A stretch of DNA of 64,000 bases, taken from positions 3,472,001-3,536,000 of the forward strand of contig NZ_CP049246.1 in the NCBI RefSeq assembly GCF_011046555.1, given 5' to 3'. Shown here piece after piece: positions 1 through 8,732 of this stretch (position 1 is its first letter; each line of letters opens with the position of its first letter). This DNA is from Sphingobacterium lactis. Lineage in GTDB: Bacteria; Bacteroidota; Bacteroidia; Sphingobacteriales; Sphingobacteriaceae. The notes beneath the pieces are model-generated. The model saw only the letters and a list, made by a program, of their open reading frames with translations, was not told where the DNA came from and did not search any database. A program made the position numbers and the translations under genes.

Positions 1-449
1 TGCAGGTGTTTGCTCCCATCGAATTCGGGCATTCTGACCCGCAATTTCCGAAAGCGACTGAGTTCAACCATCGGTTCCAGGAAAACATAGTCGTGGTGAT
101 GGCAATACCCATTGAATTGGAATCCTTGCAGGCGACCCACGCTGGCTAGGTAATGGTTATCTTGTTGCCGCGGGGAGATCGGGTTGCAGCGCATGCAGTT
201 TATCACCTGTTTGGTGAGCCGACTGTGCAGCAGATCATCGTGCCACCCCCGATGCACATCAAAGAAAGCGTTCCTTAGGGCTTTAGCTACGCTACTGGCA
301 TACCCAAAATCCTTGGAAACCCGCTTCATTTCCGTTGTTGGCCGCACCTTCCGAAAGGGCTTGGTCTGGACCACCTGCAGACCTCCAACATTCCGCTTGA
401 CCAGGTTCCCGACCTGACCAGACATCAAATTATTTTTCTCAATTGCCAT
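1..449 (-). CDS. Hypothetical protein, 3' end beyond the left edge
   Basis: An open frame runs leftward from an ATG at 449 to the edge without a stop (149 codons seen). The N-terminus reads MAIEKNNLMSGQVGNLVKR and continues with VVQTKPFRKVRPTTEMK. A short 'G-x-V-G-N' segment followed by 'P-x-x-x-R-P-T' loosely recalls small Bacteroidota proteins of the DUF6266 type, but this resemblance is weak and no function is proposed. The middle is basic and contains a Cys/His-containing stretch (INCMRCNP, then CHHHDY). The gene is divergent from the S41 peptidase, with a repeat element between them. The coding nature is supported only by the long open frame and a sensible amino-acid composition. Confidence 0.6.
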   Translation of the reverse strand, partial: MAIEKNNLMSGQVGNLVKRNVGGLQVVQTKPFRKVRPTTEMKRVSKDFGYASSVAKALRNAFFDVHRGWHDDLLHSRLTKQVINCMRCNPISPRQQDNHYLASVGRLQGFQFNGYCHHHDYVFLEPMVELSRFRKLRVRMPEFDGSKHL

Positions 450-856
450 ACTTCAAATTACCGAGTAAAAACACTGAAAAACAACAATTTATGAATTTTT
501 AGTAAAATCGAAATTTGTTGACGAACAACAAATACTTTTCGTAAAAAGGTTACGAATTATATGTAATAGATCATTAACAAAATACCGTTAAAACCATAAA
601 AAGAATTCCCGTTTAGCGGCAATTTTCTGCCAAGCTTGCCCCTACCTTGCCTGACATGCGTCCGAGGTGAGACCGTGGTGAGACCGTGGTGAGAGCGTGT
701 CCTTGACACGTCTCCACCTCGGATGAAGTTCGGCCGCAATACGCATGCACCTCGGACAAGGTCCGTTGATGGACAACCAAAAACCAAATTCCAAGGGGCT
801 ATTATTCCAAGAAATTGACAGTAATTTTTTATATTACCCTTTGCTAACAAAACCTT
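450..856. other. Intergenic region, AT-rich half plus repeat element
   Basis: About 400 bp between two divergent genes. The left half is AT-rich and should hold the promoters. The right half carries the repeat element described separately. Open frames in both directions here run through the repeat and are judged not to be genes. Confidence 0.5.
640..764. repeat. MITE-like intergenic repeat, copy 1
   Basis: The element starts with ACCTTGCCTGACATGCG and ends with a partly inverted counterpart, CACCTCGGACAAGGTCC. Inside are three tandem 11-bp units of the form CCG(A/T)GGTGAGA, then GCGTGT, a 5-base loop and ACACG, followed by CCACCTCGG. The inner part can therefore fold back on itself. A second copy with cleaner 21-bp ends lies at 42076-42202. 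No transposase is present, so a non-autonomous or REP-like element is inferred. Confidence 0.7.
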
Positions 857-2587
857 ATGAAAAATATACTCTTCCTAATCATGCTCTGTCTTGTTCAAGT
901 TGCCCAGGCGCAGCAGTCACCGCAATTGGAGTATATCAAAATCTGGAATTTCCTAAAGTATTACCATCCCGATCTGGCATCCAGTAAAGTCGATGCCGAC
1001 AGCCTCTTCCTCGCGCATATCGAATCGCCGGATTTAGCTATCAACAGCACTGTTGCTGTACTTACGGCGGAGCTGAAGACGGTTCCAGGAACAAATCCGC
1101 AGGCAACTGATAAGCAAGAAGTACTGACAAAGAACCAGAACTTCGATTGGTACCTTCATCATCCTGCCCTATTAAAGAAATACAAACAGAAACTGTCCAG
1201 TATCTACCGAAATCGACACCGGGATACTGCTCATTTCTATGTGCCCAGCCTATCCTATACGCAGGATATACCCAATGAACGGAACTACAAAATCAAGAAA
1301 GATGAAAATCCGCCTTTGGGCTTACGATTACTGACCCTGGCAAAGATTAAGGGGGCCATAGATTACCTGTACCCACATAAATACCTGATGGCGGTCGATG
1401 CGGAGGCTCAATTTGATCAGCTGGTTCACGCTGCCATGGCCTGCACGAACCGCCTGGAGTTTGACCGCATATTGGCAAAGGCGGTTAGCAGCATGGAAGA
1501 CAGCCACGCCTTCCGCTTTCAGGAGCAACTTAGCTCCCGAAGGGATATTTTCAACAGTGGATATTATGCGCCATTCGGATTCCATGTTACGCCTGATGCC
1601 CTACTGATCACCGCTATCATCGATTCAGCGCGCTGTGCCGAGGCACAGATACGGGTTGGAGATCGTATCCAACAGATAAACGGAATGGCCATCAGTCAGG
1701 TGCTGAACGAAAAGAAATCCCTTTTATCCGTTTCCAATATCAATGGCCTGCACCATCATCTCGCCGACTATCAACAGAACCTGATCTGGCCGGACAGTAA
1801 ACCCCAAAAACAATTGCATATCCAACAAGAAGGAACATCAGACCTGCGAATCGCTCATGTATCGTTTCTCAACCCACGGGACACACTAGAAGCAAAGAAA
1901 ATCATTGCTTACATCCGCCAAACCAAACAGCAGGGGCAGCCCGCCTCGATTTTCAACGATCGCTATGCCTATTTCAAGATCGATGAAACCTTCACGATGA
2001 TCGACGATGTGCAGGATGATCTGGTTGACAAACACATGCAGGCGATTCTCGATACTGCGGCAAAAAAAGAGGCAATCATTTTTGATATGCGCGGATATCC
2101 CGACTGGGGCGGTTTTGTATACCACTACATCTATGGCTTTTTCGGGCCGCGAAAAAACTATTTTGCCCGGTACTACCAGCAGAACCTGGCGAATATCGGC
2201 ACCTTCCACTATCAGGATGCAGCAGAAAGCTATTTCCCTGCCCTAACGGAAAAACAATCAAAGCATTATCCGGGCAAGGTTTTTATCCTCGTGAATGCAG
2301 AAACCCTGAGCGCAAGCGAATGGAACACCATGAATCTGCAGCACATCTTCCCCCAAGCGGTGACCGTCGGCGAACAGACCGCTGGAGCTGACGGTGATAT
2401 CAAAAAGCTGATGCTCCCCTTGGGCTACAGCTTGGTATTTACCGGGAATGCCGTTTACTACCCTAACGGCCAACAGACGCAAAAAACAGGGATCCGGATA
2501 GACCGTCATGTGCAACGTTCTGACAGGGATATCATCCAAGGTCGAGATGTCGCGCTCGAAATTGTTACACAGGAACTTATGCGCTAA
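857..2587 (+). CDS. S41 family peptidase (C-terminal processing protease-like), secreted
   Basis: This 576-residue protein has a signal peptide (MKNILFLIMLCLVQVAQAQ), so it should act in the periplasm or outside the cell. A PDZ-like stretch lies near residues 235-300 (IRVGDRIQQINGM). The C-terminal third fits the tail-specific protease (S41) fold, with the expected nucleophile region around NAETLSASEWNTM and the following GEQTAGADGD turn. S41 enzymes cleave proteins near their C-terminus; the substrate here is unknown. The ATG at 857 is chosen because it opens directly into the signal peptide. It stands alone downstream of the repeat element. Confidence 0.85.
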   Translation: MKNILFLIMLCLVQVAQAQQSPQLEYIKIWNFLKYYHPDLASSKVDADSLFLAHIESPDLAINSTVAVLTAELKTVPGTNPQATDKQEVLTKNQNFDWYLHHPALLKKYKQKLSSIYRNRHRDTAHFYVPSLSYTQDIPNERNYKIKKDENPPLGLRLLTLAKIKGAIDYLYPHKYLMAVDAEAQFDQLVHAAMACTNRLEFDRILAKAVSSMEDSHAFRFQEQLSSRRDIFNSGYYAPFGFHVTPDALLITAIIDSARCAEAQIRVGDRIQQINGMAISQVLNEKKSLLSVSNINGLHHHLADYQQNLIWPDSKPQKQLHIQQEGTSDLRIAHVSFLNPRDTLEAKKIIAYIRQTKQQGQPASIFNDRYAYFKIDETFTMIDDVQDDLVDKHMQAILDTAAKKEAIIFDMRGYPDWGGFVYHYIYGFFGPRKNYFARYYQQNLANIGTFHYQDAAESYFPALTEKQSKHYPGKVFILVNAETLSASEWNTMNLQHIFPQAVTVGEQTAGADGDIKKLMLPLGYSLVFTGNAVYYPNGQQTQKTGIRIDRHVQRSDRDIIQGRDVALEIVTQELMR

Positions 2588-2726
2588 GCATTTTCTATAC
2601 TAAGCACACAGACCATTTCACCCGTCTTATCGAAACAAATTGACAACAAATCTATTTTTTACAAAATATTATTTTGTTTATATAATTTTAACCCAAAGCT
2701 AATTCCAAATATTCGGTAAAAATTAC

Positions 2727-2734
2727 TATTTTTG
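2727..2734 (+). promoter_or_regulatory. Bacteroidota -7 element TATTTTTG
   Basis: TATTTTTG matches the Bacteroidota consensus TAnnTTTG and lies 31 bp before the proposed TTG start at 2766. No good -33 TTG is visible, so the call is moderate. Its position supports the unusual start codon. Confidence 0.45.
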
Positions 2735-2765
2735 CGGCGTTAAAAATTATTCAATTATATACACA

Positions 2766-4790
2766 TTGCGAACGCCCTTATTCTCGAATATCGCGTCATT
2801 TTTAAGGACTGAATCCAGTCTGGATGCCCTACGAAATATTCTCTGCATATTAATCCCCAGTTTATTGCTATTTATCTATTGGGATGGGCACATCGCGATT
2901 GCCTTTGCCGTGGGTACCCTCCTGGCGGCCCTGACTGATCTTCCAGGCAACAAATCGGATAAGTGGACAACAGCGAAATTCTGCATCCCGATATTCCTGA
3001 TCACCGCATTCAGCATCTCACAGGCACTGCATCACCAGTCCTGGACCATCATCCTTTTATTGGGGATCTATGGCTTCGCCTATACCATTATTGCCCTTTT
3101 GGGATTCCGTATCAATGTGGTCGGTAACCTAGGGCTGATCGTGGCCAGTTTCACCATTGGCCTTCGCCCTGAAGAACCGGTACTCTTCAGCCTTTCGCTG
3201 ACCGCAGGTGCTGTATTTTTCTTTACCGTCTGCATGCTGCAGGCCTACCTGCAACCCCACCGCTCCCTGCATTACGCCGTTGAAGGTGGCATCAGCAACA
3301 TGGCGAAATTGATTCGCCTAAAGATCAAATGCTATGACGAACGCGTCCCGCTGAATAAGACCTATAAAGAGTTGAGTGCCCTGCATATCCGGGTCAGCGA
3401 CCAGTTGGAAGCGATACGTTCCATCCTCCTTCGTGACGATAGCCTACAGACCGGAAAGGACAACAACAGTGAAATCTGGTTGGCCCGATTGTACAAATTG
3501 GTCGACCTATACGAATTGCTGATGGCTGTCGATAACGATTACGAAAATATTCAGAAAACCCTATCCGGAGGCAATACCCTAGCACTCATCCGGAAGTCCC
3601 TCGCGATCCTATCTTCGGAAACGGCAAGACTGACGCACACCAACCGCGGAAAAACCTTCCGCAGCAGAAAAAAGGACGAACTGGACCGCTTATTCTATCA
3701 ATTGGATTTTGAAAAGAACCAAGCCACCGGCGAAAAGGGAAAATTGATCGACTCCATCCTCTTGCAATTGCGACAGGTGGCTGACATTCTGCAGAATATC
3801 AATACCGAACAGATCATTGCCGACCACACCTGGGTCGAGAGCAAGAATTATATCGATTTTGTTGCCCCACAGAGTAATTTCAGGACTATACTGAACAATC
3901 TGAACTTTAAGTCGCCCGTATTTTCCTATGCCGTGCGGATGGCTGTCCTCTTGATGGCCGGTGGCCTGATCGGCTACTTACTTCCGGAATTTCGCTATGC
4001 TTCCTGGATTCTACTGACGATTATCTTAGTGGCCCGACCTAGCTTTACCACGACACAGAAACGCAACTACCAGCGGATTATCGGTTCGCTAGCGGGAATC
4101 GCGATCAGCCTGATGTTCCTGATCTGGGTCGAGAACACGTACCTGTTGATGGCCATTGCGGCATTCTGTCTCTATCTTTTCCTGCTGTTCAACAAACCGA
4201 ATTACCTCGTATGCTGTATCTTCATCACGATCACGATCCTCTTGGGACAAAAGTTGCATGAAGGTGAGCTCCATGATATATTGGGCAGTCGTTTTGCTTT
4301 CACGCTGTTGGGGTCAATCTTTGCCGTATTGGGCTGCTTGGCCATCCCGATCAACCATTACCGATCGGTGGAACAGAATACCAGATCTCTCCTGCAACAT
4401 TTCCGGAATTACCTGAACAAGATCCAGGAAAGTTTCGAACCGCAGCAATTGAGCCACTACGACCTAAGGTTATTGCGCAAGTTTACCCAAGCTTCACTGG
4501 CGCAGTCTTATGATTCCCTTGAACAGTTTGCGAAAGACCCAATCAGGGGCCGATTCCACAAGGCGGACATCCGTCATTTCCAGACCCTCGCCTACCGTAT
4601 AAACGCCCTTTTGGTCGGACTATCCATTCAGATTACACGCCTCGGATTGCAACAAACGCAGGAGGAATTGATCGAACGGATAGCATATGTGCAGTCCCTG
4701 ATGGATGAGGCGGATCAACTGGCGGGCATCTTCACCAAGGACCGACGCGATAGCAAACCAGAAAAGATCCAACTGCAGGCAAGTAAATAA
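2766..4790 (+). CDS. FUSC/YccS-family inner-membrane protein
   Basis: A 674-residue protein with two blocks of membrane helices (about residues 20-165 and 385-510), each followed by a long cytoplasmic helical part. This duplicated architecture is typical of FUSC/YccS-type proteins related to aromatic-acid efflux components. The second block includes MAVLLMAGGLIGYLLPEF and ILLTIILVARPSFTTTQKR, and the TTQKR region matches the conserved 'RP-x-x-x-x-T-x-x-R' feature of the family. The only start in a sensible position is TTG at 2766, since the next in-frame ATG lies about 180 codons inside, after the first helices. The substrate is unknown. The next gene (DinB) starts 76 bp downstream. Confidence 0.8.
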   Translation: MRTPLFSNIASFLRTESSLDALRNILCILIPSLLLFIYWDGHIAIAFAVGTLLAALTDLPGNKSDKWTTAKFCIPIFLITAFSISQALHHQSWTIILLLGIYGFAYTIIALLGFRINVVGNLGLIVASFTIGLRPEEPVLFSLSLTAGAVFFFTVCMLQAYLQPHRSLHYAVEGGISNMAKLIRLKIKCYDERVPLNKTYKELSALHIRVSDQLEAIRSILLRDDSLQTGKDNNSEIWLARLYKLVDLYELLMAVDNDYENIQKTLSGGNTLALIRKSLAILSSETARLTHTNRGKTFRSRKKDELDRLFYQLDFEKNQATGEKGKLIDSILLQLRQVADILQNINTEQIIADHTWVESKNYIDFVAPQSNFRTILNNLNFKSPVFSYAVRMAVLLMAGGLIGYLLPEFRYASWILLTIILVARPSFTTTQKRNYQRIIGSLAGIAISLMFLIWVENTYLLMAIAAFCLYLFLLFNKPNYLVCCIFITITILLGQKLHEGELHDILGSRFAFTLLGSIFAVLGCLAIPINHYRSVEQNTRSLLQHFRNYLNKIQESFEPQQLSHYDLRLLRKFTQASLAQSYDSLEQFAKDPIRGRFHKADIRHFQTLAYRINALLVGLSIQITRLGLQQTQEELIERIAYVQSLMDEADQLAGIFTKDRRDSKPEKIQLQASK

Positions 4791-4866
4791 GGTTCCGCAG
4801 CAAAACTTTTCAACAGCAAATCCGAATTTCGAAGAAAATGCGGATATTGGTTGAAAGAAGCATACT

Positions 4867-5382
4867 ATGGAAAACAATCAACTGATCTCCAAGGAGCTGA
4901 ACGACTCCTTCGACCAGACCATCGCCCTTATACAAGACCTTTCGGATATTCAGGTAAACCGCAAGCCGGACGAGCACAGCTGGAGCATTGGCCAGGTTGT
5001 GGAACATATCCTGATCTCCAGCACGGGAATTCCAGACCGCAGTACAGAACCTACCGACCGCGCATTCGATGAACTCGTACCGGCCATAAACGGCATATTT
5101 CTCGATTTCAGCACGAAGTTCGATGCAGATCCTGCCCTTCAGCCAAGAAAAGACGCCTATATTGCCGAGGACCTCATCCAACAACTCAAGGACCGAAAAA
5201 CAAAGCTGATCCTGAAAATTAAGGACAAGAACCTTCGTTTGCTCTGCAAGGATTCTGAATTTCCTCAATTGGGCTATCTGACAGGATTTGAATGGCTGAC
5301 CGTCATCAGCTCGCACACCAAACGCCATAATAGCCAGATTGAAAGGACCAAGGCGCTTTTGGAAGAAATTGGACAGCAATAA
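4867..5382 (+). CDS. DinB-family protein
   Basis: A 171-residue all-helical protein with the metal-site histidines expected in DinB/YfiT proteins: HSWSIGQVVEHI near residues 36-47 and HTKRH near residues 150-155. These proteins form a four-helix bundle with a His-coordinated metal, and some are thiol-dependent transferases; the reaction here is unknown. The ATG at 4867 gives a normal length for the family. It may share a transcript with the FUSC gene upstream. Confidence 0.85.
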   Translation: MENNQLISKELNDSFDQTIALIQDLSDIQVNRKPDEHSWSIGQVVEHILISSTGIPDRSTEPTDRAFDELVPAINGIFLDFSTKFDADPALQPRKDAYIAEDLIQQLKDRKTKLILKIKDKNLRLLCKDSEFPQLGYLTGFEWLTVISSHTKRHNSQIERTKALLEEIGQQ

Positions 5383-5467
5383 ATGTCCCGGCAGAGCCTA
5401 TCGGACCTGGGCATACAAATGAATTCCCTTTACAGGGACACATGCAATCAACCTATACACCTACACC

Positions 5468-5903
5468 ATGGAAATTATTAAAGCAGACATCACGGACATC
5501 GTTCGGCTTGAGCCAATATTCAATATTGTACAGAGCATTTTACGGTCAAAAGGTCGATAAAGATGCGGCAATTGGATTTTTGGAACAGCGAATCGCAAAA
5601 AATGAGTCCGTTATCCTATATGCCCAGCAAGATGCAGAGATCGTCGGGTTTACCCAGGTATTCAGCACATTTTCCTCGGCATCCCTCACCAAAGTATGTA
5701 TATTGAACGATCTGTTTGTTCTGGAATCGGCTCGCAACAGAGGAATTGCCACGTTGCTGATTGAAGAAGTTTTGGCGTTGGGAAAAGCAGAAGGCTGCTC
5801 CCGTGTTTCCCTGAGTACCGCGCAGGATAATCCAGCACAGAAATTGTACGAGCAATTGGGTTTCCGCGAGAGCGCATTCAAGTTCTACAATTTTGCACTT
5901 TAA
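5468..5903 (+). pseudogene. GNAT acetyltransferase with a probable +1 frameshift
   Basis: The C-terminal 130 residues are a clear GNAT acetyltransferase (YRAFYGQKVDKDAA, then LNDLFVLESARNRGIATLL with the acetyl-CoA loop, and NPAQKLYEQLGF). The matching N-terminus lies in a different frame: ATG at 5468 reads MEIIKADITDIVRLEPIFN, a typical GNAT start, and stops soon after. Dropping one base near 5525 joins the two parts as ...EPIFN-LYRAFYGQ. A longer open frame from ATG 5442 exists but gives an uncharacteristic N-terminus (MQSTYTPTPWKLLKQ). Either the gene is inactivated or the sequence has an error here. Its neighbour is a PaiB homologue, and PaiA of Bacillus is also a GNAT protein next to PaiB. 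Confidence 0.6.
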
Positions 5904-5956
5904 TAACGAGCACAACACTTTGTTTAAACCGATCAGTTCATCTTTTAATTTCGACA

Positions 5957-6586
5957 ATGTACACCCCTAAAATCAACAGACTAACCGACATGGGCGAGAT
6001 AATCGCATTTATCGACCGGTTCAGTTTCGGAATCCTGCTAAGTAAGGATAATGGTCGGATTATAGGTACCCATATTCCTATTATATCCAACAAGGAGCCC
6101 AATAACCTGAAACTATATGCCCACATTGCCCTTGCAAATGAACAATGGAGGGAGATCGAGGGTCAAGAAGTGCTGATCATTTTCACAGAGCCTCATGGCT
6201 ACATTTCCACCAAAAACTACAACAAGGCAGAAACTGTCCCTACGTGGAACTATATGGCGGTCCATATATACGGTAACGTGCATATCCTGCATGAAAAGGA
6301 AAGCATATTGGAGGTAATGGAGCGTACGGTGATTAAATATGAGCATGATTACCTGGAAAAATGGAACAAACTATCAAATGACTTTAAAAATAGAATGCTT
6401 AAAGGCATTGTTACTTTCCGTGTGGATATTACGGATATAGAAGGAAAGGCAAAACTGAGTCAGAATAAAACAGAAGAAGAAAAGGAAAATATAATATCAA
6501 GTCTAAAGGGTAGCGGTATATCTACTGATAGTTTGTTAGCGGAATACATGGAGCATTTCAATACAACTGGAGACGATTTGAAGTAA
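5957..6586 (+). CDS. PaiB-family FMN-binding negative regulator
   Basis: This 209-residue protein fits the PaiB family of split-barrel FMN-binding proteins, which are about 200 residues long. It begins MYTPKINRLTDMGEIIAFI and has the conserved PHGYISTKNY and VPTWNYMAVHIYG segments. In Bacillus the paiAB pair affects degradative-enzyme and sporulation genes and PaiA acetylates polyamines. Here the gene lies 53 bp after the frameshifted GNAT gene, so a paiAB-like pair is likely. The target is unknown. Confidence 0.85.
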   Translation: MYTPKINRLTDMGEIIAFIDRFSFGILLSKDNGRIIGTHIPIISNKEPNNLKLYAHIALANEQWREIEGQEVLIIFTEPHGYISTKNYNKAETVPTWNYMAVHIYGNVHILHEKESILEVMERTVIKYEHDYLEKWNKLSNDFKNRMLKGIVTFRVDITDIEGKAKLSQNKTEEEKENIISSLKGSGISTDSLLAEYMEHFNTTGDDLK

Positions 6587-6658
6587 ATAACGACCAGCAA
6601 TCTCATCTACCCAAAAGAAAGGCAGGAGACAATTTAATTCCTAGGCACGGGGAATACC

Positions 6659-6961
6659 TTAGTTTTTCCTAAGTTTTATTTCTGTCATTACTATGGCTAC
6701 GACCAAGCCCAATAGATTTATGCCAGCAAACAACATCTCAAGATTTAACCAACCCTTATAATTGGCAAGCAAGGCCAGGAAGAACGAGGGAACTGAAAAA
6801 CACAGCCAGATCTTGGCCGAATAGCTGTTCGCCAGTTTCCAATTTGCCTCCGATTTTTTAGAAGCAATCGTTCGATAACCATATAAATCGTTGATTTTCT
6901 TTGGTGGGAAGAAGTAAAACAGCAGACTTACAGCGAACAGTATAGAAATTCCGAGCAGCAT
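6659..6961 (-). CDS. SdpI-family small membrane protein
   Basis: A 100-residue protein with three hydrophobic helices. The segment PPKKINDLYGYRTIASKKSEANWKL is cut here to its key parts: the GYRT motif, then 'W-x-x-A-N', which mark the C-terminal SdpI/YhfL-like domain. SdpI is an immunity protein and signal transducer in Bacillus; in Bacteroidota these short forms have no established role. The start at 6961 lies 5 bp after the stop of the aspartic-protease gene, so the two are co-transcribed. Confidence 0.75.
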   Translation of the reverse strand: MLLGISILFAVSLLFYFFPPKKINDLYGYRTIASKKSEANWKLANSYSAKIWLCFSVPSFFLALLANYKGWLNLEMLFAGINLLGLVVAIVMTEIKLRKN

Positions 6962-6966
6962 AGGTG

Positions 6967-7851
6967 TTACGTTGAGACGTTATCCTTCTCAATATACCGA
7001 TCACCAAAGAGCTTGTTGGGTTTGAGCAGGACAACATCGGATTTAAAATCCAGAAATGTATTGAATCTTTTCAGCACTTCATTTCCAAGAATATGGATAT
7101 TCATTCCCTTTAACGGCTTTCTGGCAGTGATCTGCTGAACGGGAACATCAGGCAGTACGTAATCACCAATTTTAAGCCCGTCAAGATTCGACGTGATTAC
7201 GGGAATATCCTCGCCCATTCCGTTTTTCATGATTACCTTTTTGATAACCTCCATATCTGCGGCCGGAAAATTAGCTTCTTTCATGAGGTCAACATCCACC
7301 ATGGCAGTTCGTTGATAACCCGTATCGAACAGAAACGGACCCTTATGATCAATTCCAGACTGCATAAGGCTGCTACTTACAGAAAAACAATTCGCAAAAT
7401 AATCGATTTGCAACCTGGTGAACGTACTGTCATTTGCTATATCTGCTGGCATTTCTGAATGGACAACGAGAATACCTTTGTCATAATTGAGTTCAACAAC
7501 ATGATCTTTGAATAAATCCCAACCAAATCGTCCATCCGTTCCATGTCCTGAAAGTTCCGTATCATAGACCGGAGCAGTATAGGTACGATTACCGATCTTC
7601 AGTTCATAAGGAACCTGATACAATTCCACCTTGGATGACAGTTTAGCCTGCAATACCGAATTTTTCAGGGTGATGTCCGAACTGCCCGAATCAAAATTCA
7701 GTGTTAAGGTGTCCATTTTATTAAATAGCGCCTTGACATAGATGGTATTCTGTTCATTGATACCCAATTGGACGGTATCGCTGCGTGAAACTTGCGCGTA
7801 ACTGCTATATACGAATACCTGAACCAACAGCAAAAGGAGCGTATTTTTCAT
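6967..7851 (-). CDS. Secreted retropepsin-like aspartic protease
   Basis: This 294-residue protein starts with a signal peptide (MKNTLLLLLVQVFVYSSYAQ). It has two aspartic-protease-type motifs, DSGSSDITLK in the first half and FDTGYQRTAMVD in the second, which suggests a duplicated pepsin-like fold in one chain. The second motif is the canonical D-T-G; the first is D-S-G. It likely acts in the periplasm or at the surface. It heads a two-gene unit with the SdpI-like protein. Confidence 0.7.
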   Translation of the reverse strand: MKNTLLLLLVQVFVYSSYAQVSRSDTVQLGINEQNTIYVKALFNKMDTLTLNFDSGSSDITLKNSVLQAKLSSKVELYQVPYELKIGNRTYTAPVYDTELSGHGTDGRFGWDLFKDHVVELNYDKGILVVHSEMPADIANDSTFTRLQIDYFANCFSVSSSLMQSGIDHKGPFLFDTGYQRTAMVDVDLMKEANFPAADMEVIKKVIMKNGMGEDIPVITSNLDGLKIGDYVLPDVPVQQITARKPLKGMNIHILGNEVLKRFNTFLDFKSDVVLLKPNKLFGDRYIEKDNVST

Positions 7852-8056
7852 AATTATTAGTTATAGTTGAATTGAAATTCGTTAAATAGCCACATCCCAA
7901 AAGAAGTGCTCTTTCCTATAAAAATAAGAATATAAATTTAATGTAGAAATAGGGTAAATAAGCCTTAGGGATTAAGACCAACAAAGCTATTTAGGAACAT
8001 TAACAGATCCTTGTCAGCTACCTGAATAATCATTTACCTGAATTCGTAAAATGTAA

Positions 8057-8089
8057 GAAAGCTCAAACATAGTGCACATTTGAGCTTTC
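8057..8089 (-). terminator. Hairpin terminator after the 8111-8650 gene
   Basis: GAAAGCTCAAA and TTTGAGCTTTC form a perfect 11-bp stem with an 11-base loop just after the stop codon of the leftward gene. The following T-run is weak, so termination is probable rather than certain. Confidence 0.6.
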
Positions 8090-8110
8090 AATTTACATCT
8101 AACCAACTTT

Positions 8111-8650
8111 TTAAAGAAATTTGTAGGTTATTCCCGCATTCAAAACAGAAACACCGTATCCCAACTCCGCAAAGGCTCCAAAGTTCTGGGTGAAGAACCA
8201 CCGTCCACCTAAGAATCCGGTTACCCCCAGGCCACTAGCGTAATTATTCACAAAGGAATTATCCTGATTATCTGAGGAATATTTCACGAAGTTGTATCCG
8301 AGCATAGCACCTGCATAGGCATTTAGGCGGGGGATCTTAAATCCATTGAAATGGTAAGCTCCGCGCGCTCCAACTGTTGTATAATTCCATTTGGCCGTAT
8401 AACCTAAGTCAGTATACTTGTATCCTGTATTTCCGACATACCCGCCCAAGCTGATTACGCCTGGGCCACCGACATCCCACATGCCATAATCTACTGCGAG
8501 CGAAATAGCAGGACGAGCATTTCCGAGACCGCCTAAAGCAGTACCTAGCCCTACCCCAAGATTTGCTGTGCTTGACCCTACTTGAAACTGCTGTGAATAA
8601 GTCAATAGACCTGTACATATTGCAAAAAATATTAAAATTGCCTTTTTCAT
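8111..8650 (-). CDS. Outer-membrane beta-barrel-like protein
   Basis: A 179-residue protein with a signal peptide (MKKAILIFFAICTGLLTYS) and alternating hydrophobic/polar strands rich in Gly and Tyr, for example YNFVKYSS and LGGRWFFTQNFGAFAELGYG. It ends with GITYKFL, a terminal aromatic residue pattern common in outer-membrane barrels. It probably forms a small eight-stranded barrel. The ligand is unknown. It follows the beta-helix lipoprotein on the same strand. Confidence 0.6.
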   Translation of the reverse strand: MKKAILIFFAICTGLLTYSQQFQVGSSTANLGVGLGTALGGLGNARPAISLAVDYGMWDVGGPGVISLGGYVGNTGYKYTDLGYTAKWNYTTVGARGAYHFNGFKIPRLNAYAGAMLGYNFVKYSSDNQDNSFVNNYASGLGVTGFLGGRWFFTQNFGAFAELGYGVSVLNAGITYKFL

Positions 8651-8732
8651 AATTTAAATTTTAGTTTTATGATTACGTTCCTTCGAAAACCTATCTAACC
8701 GAGTATGCTACAGGTTTCGATAATTTATGTCC

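Noticed and set aside
557..850. 97-codon leftward frame upstream of the S41 gene
   Set aside because: It runs through the repeat element and its translation is a low-quality mixture; the second copy of the repeat does not keep a matching frame.
5442..5903. GNAT start at 5442
   Set aside because: The resulting N-terminus is unlike GNAT proteins, whereas the other frame from 5468 gives a typical one. A frameshift is the better explanation.
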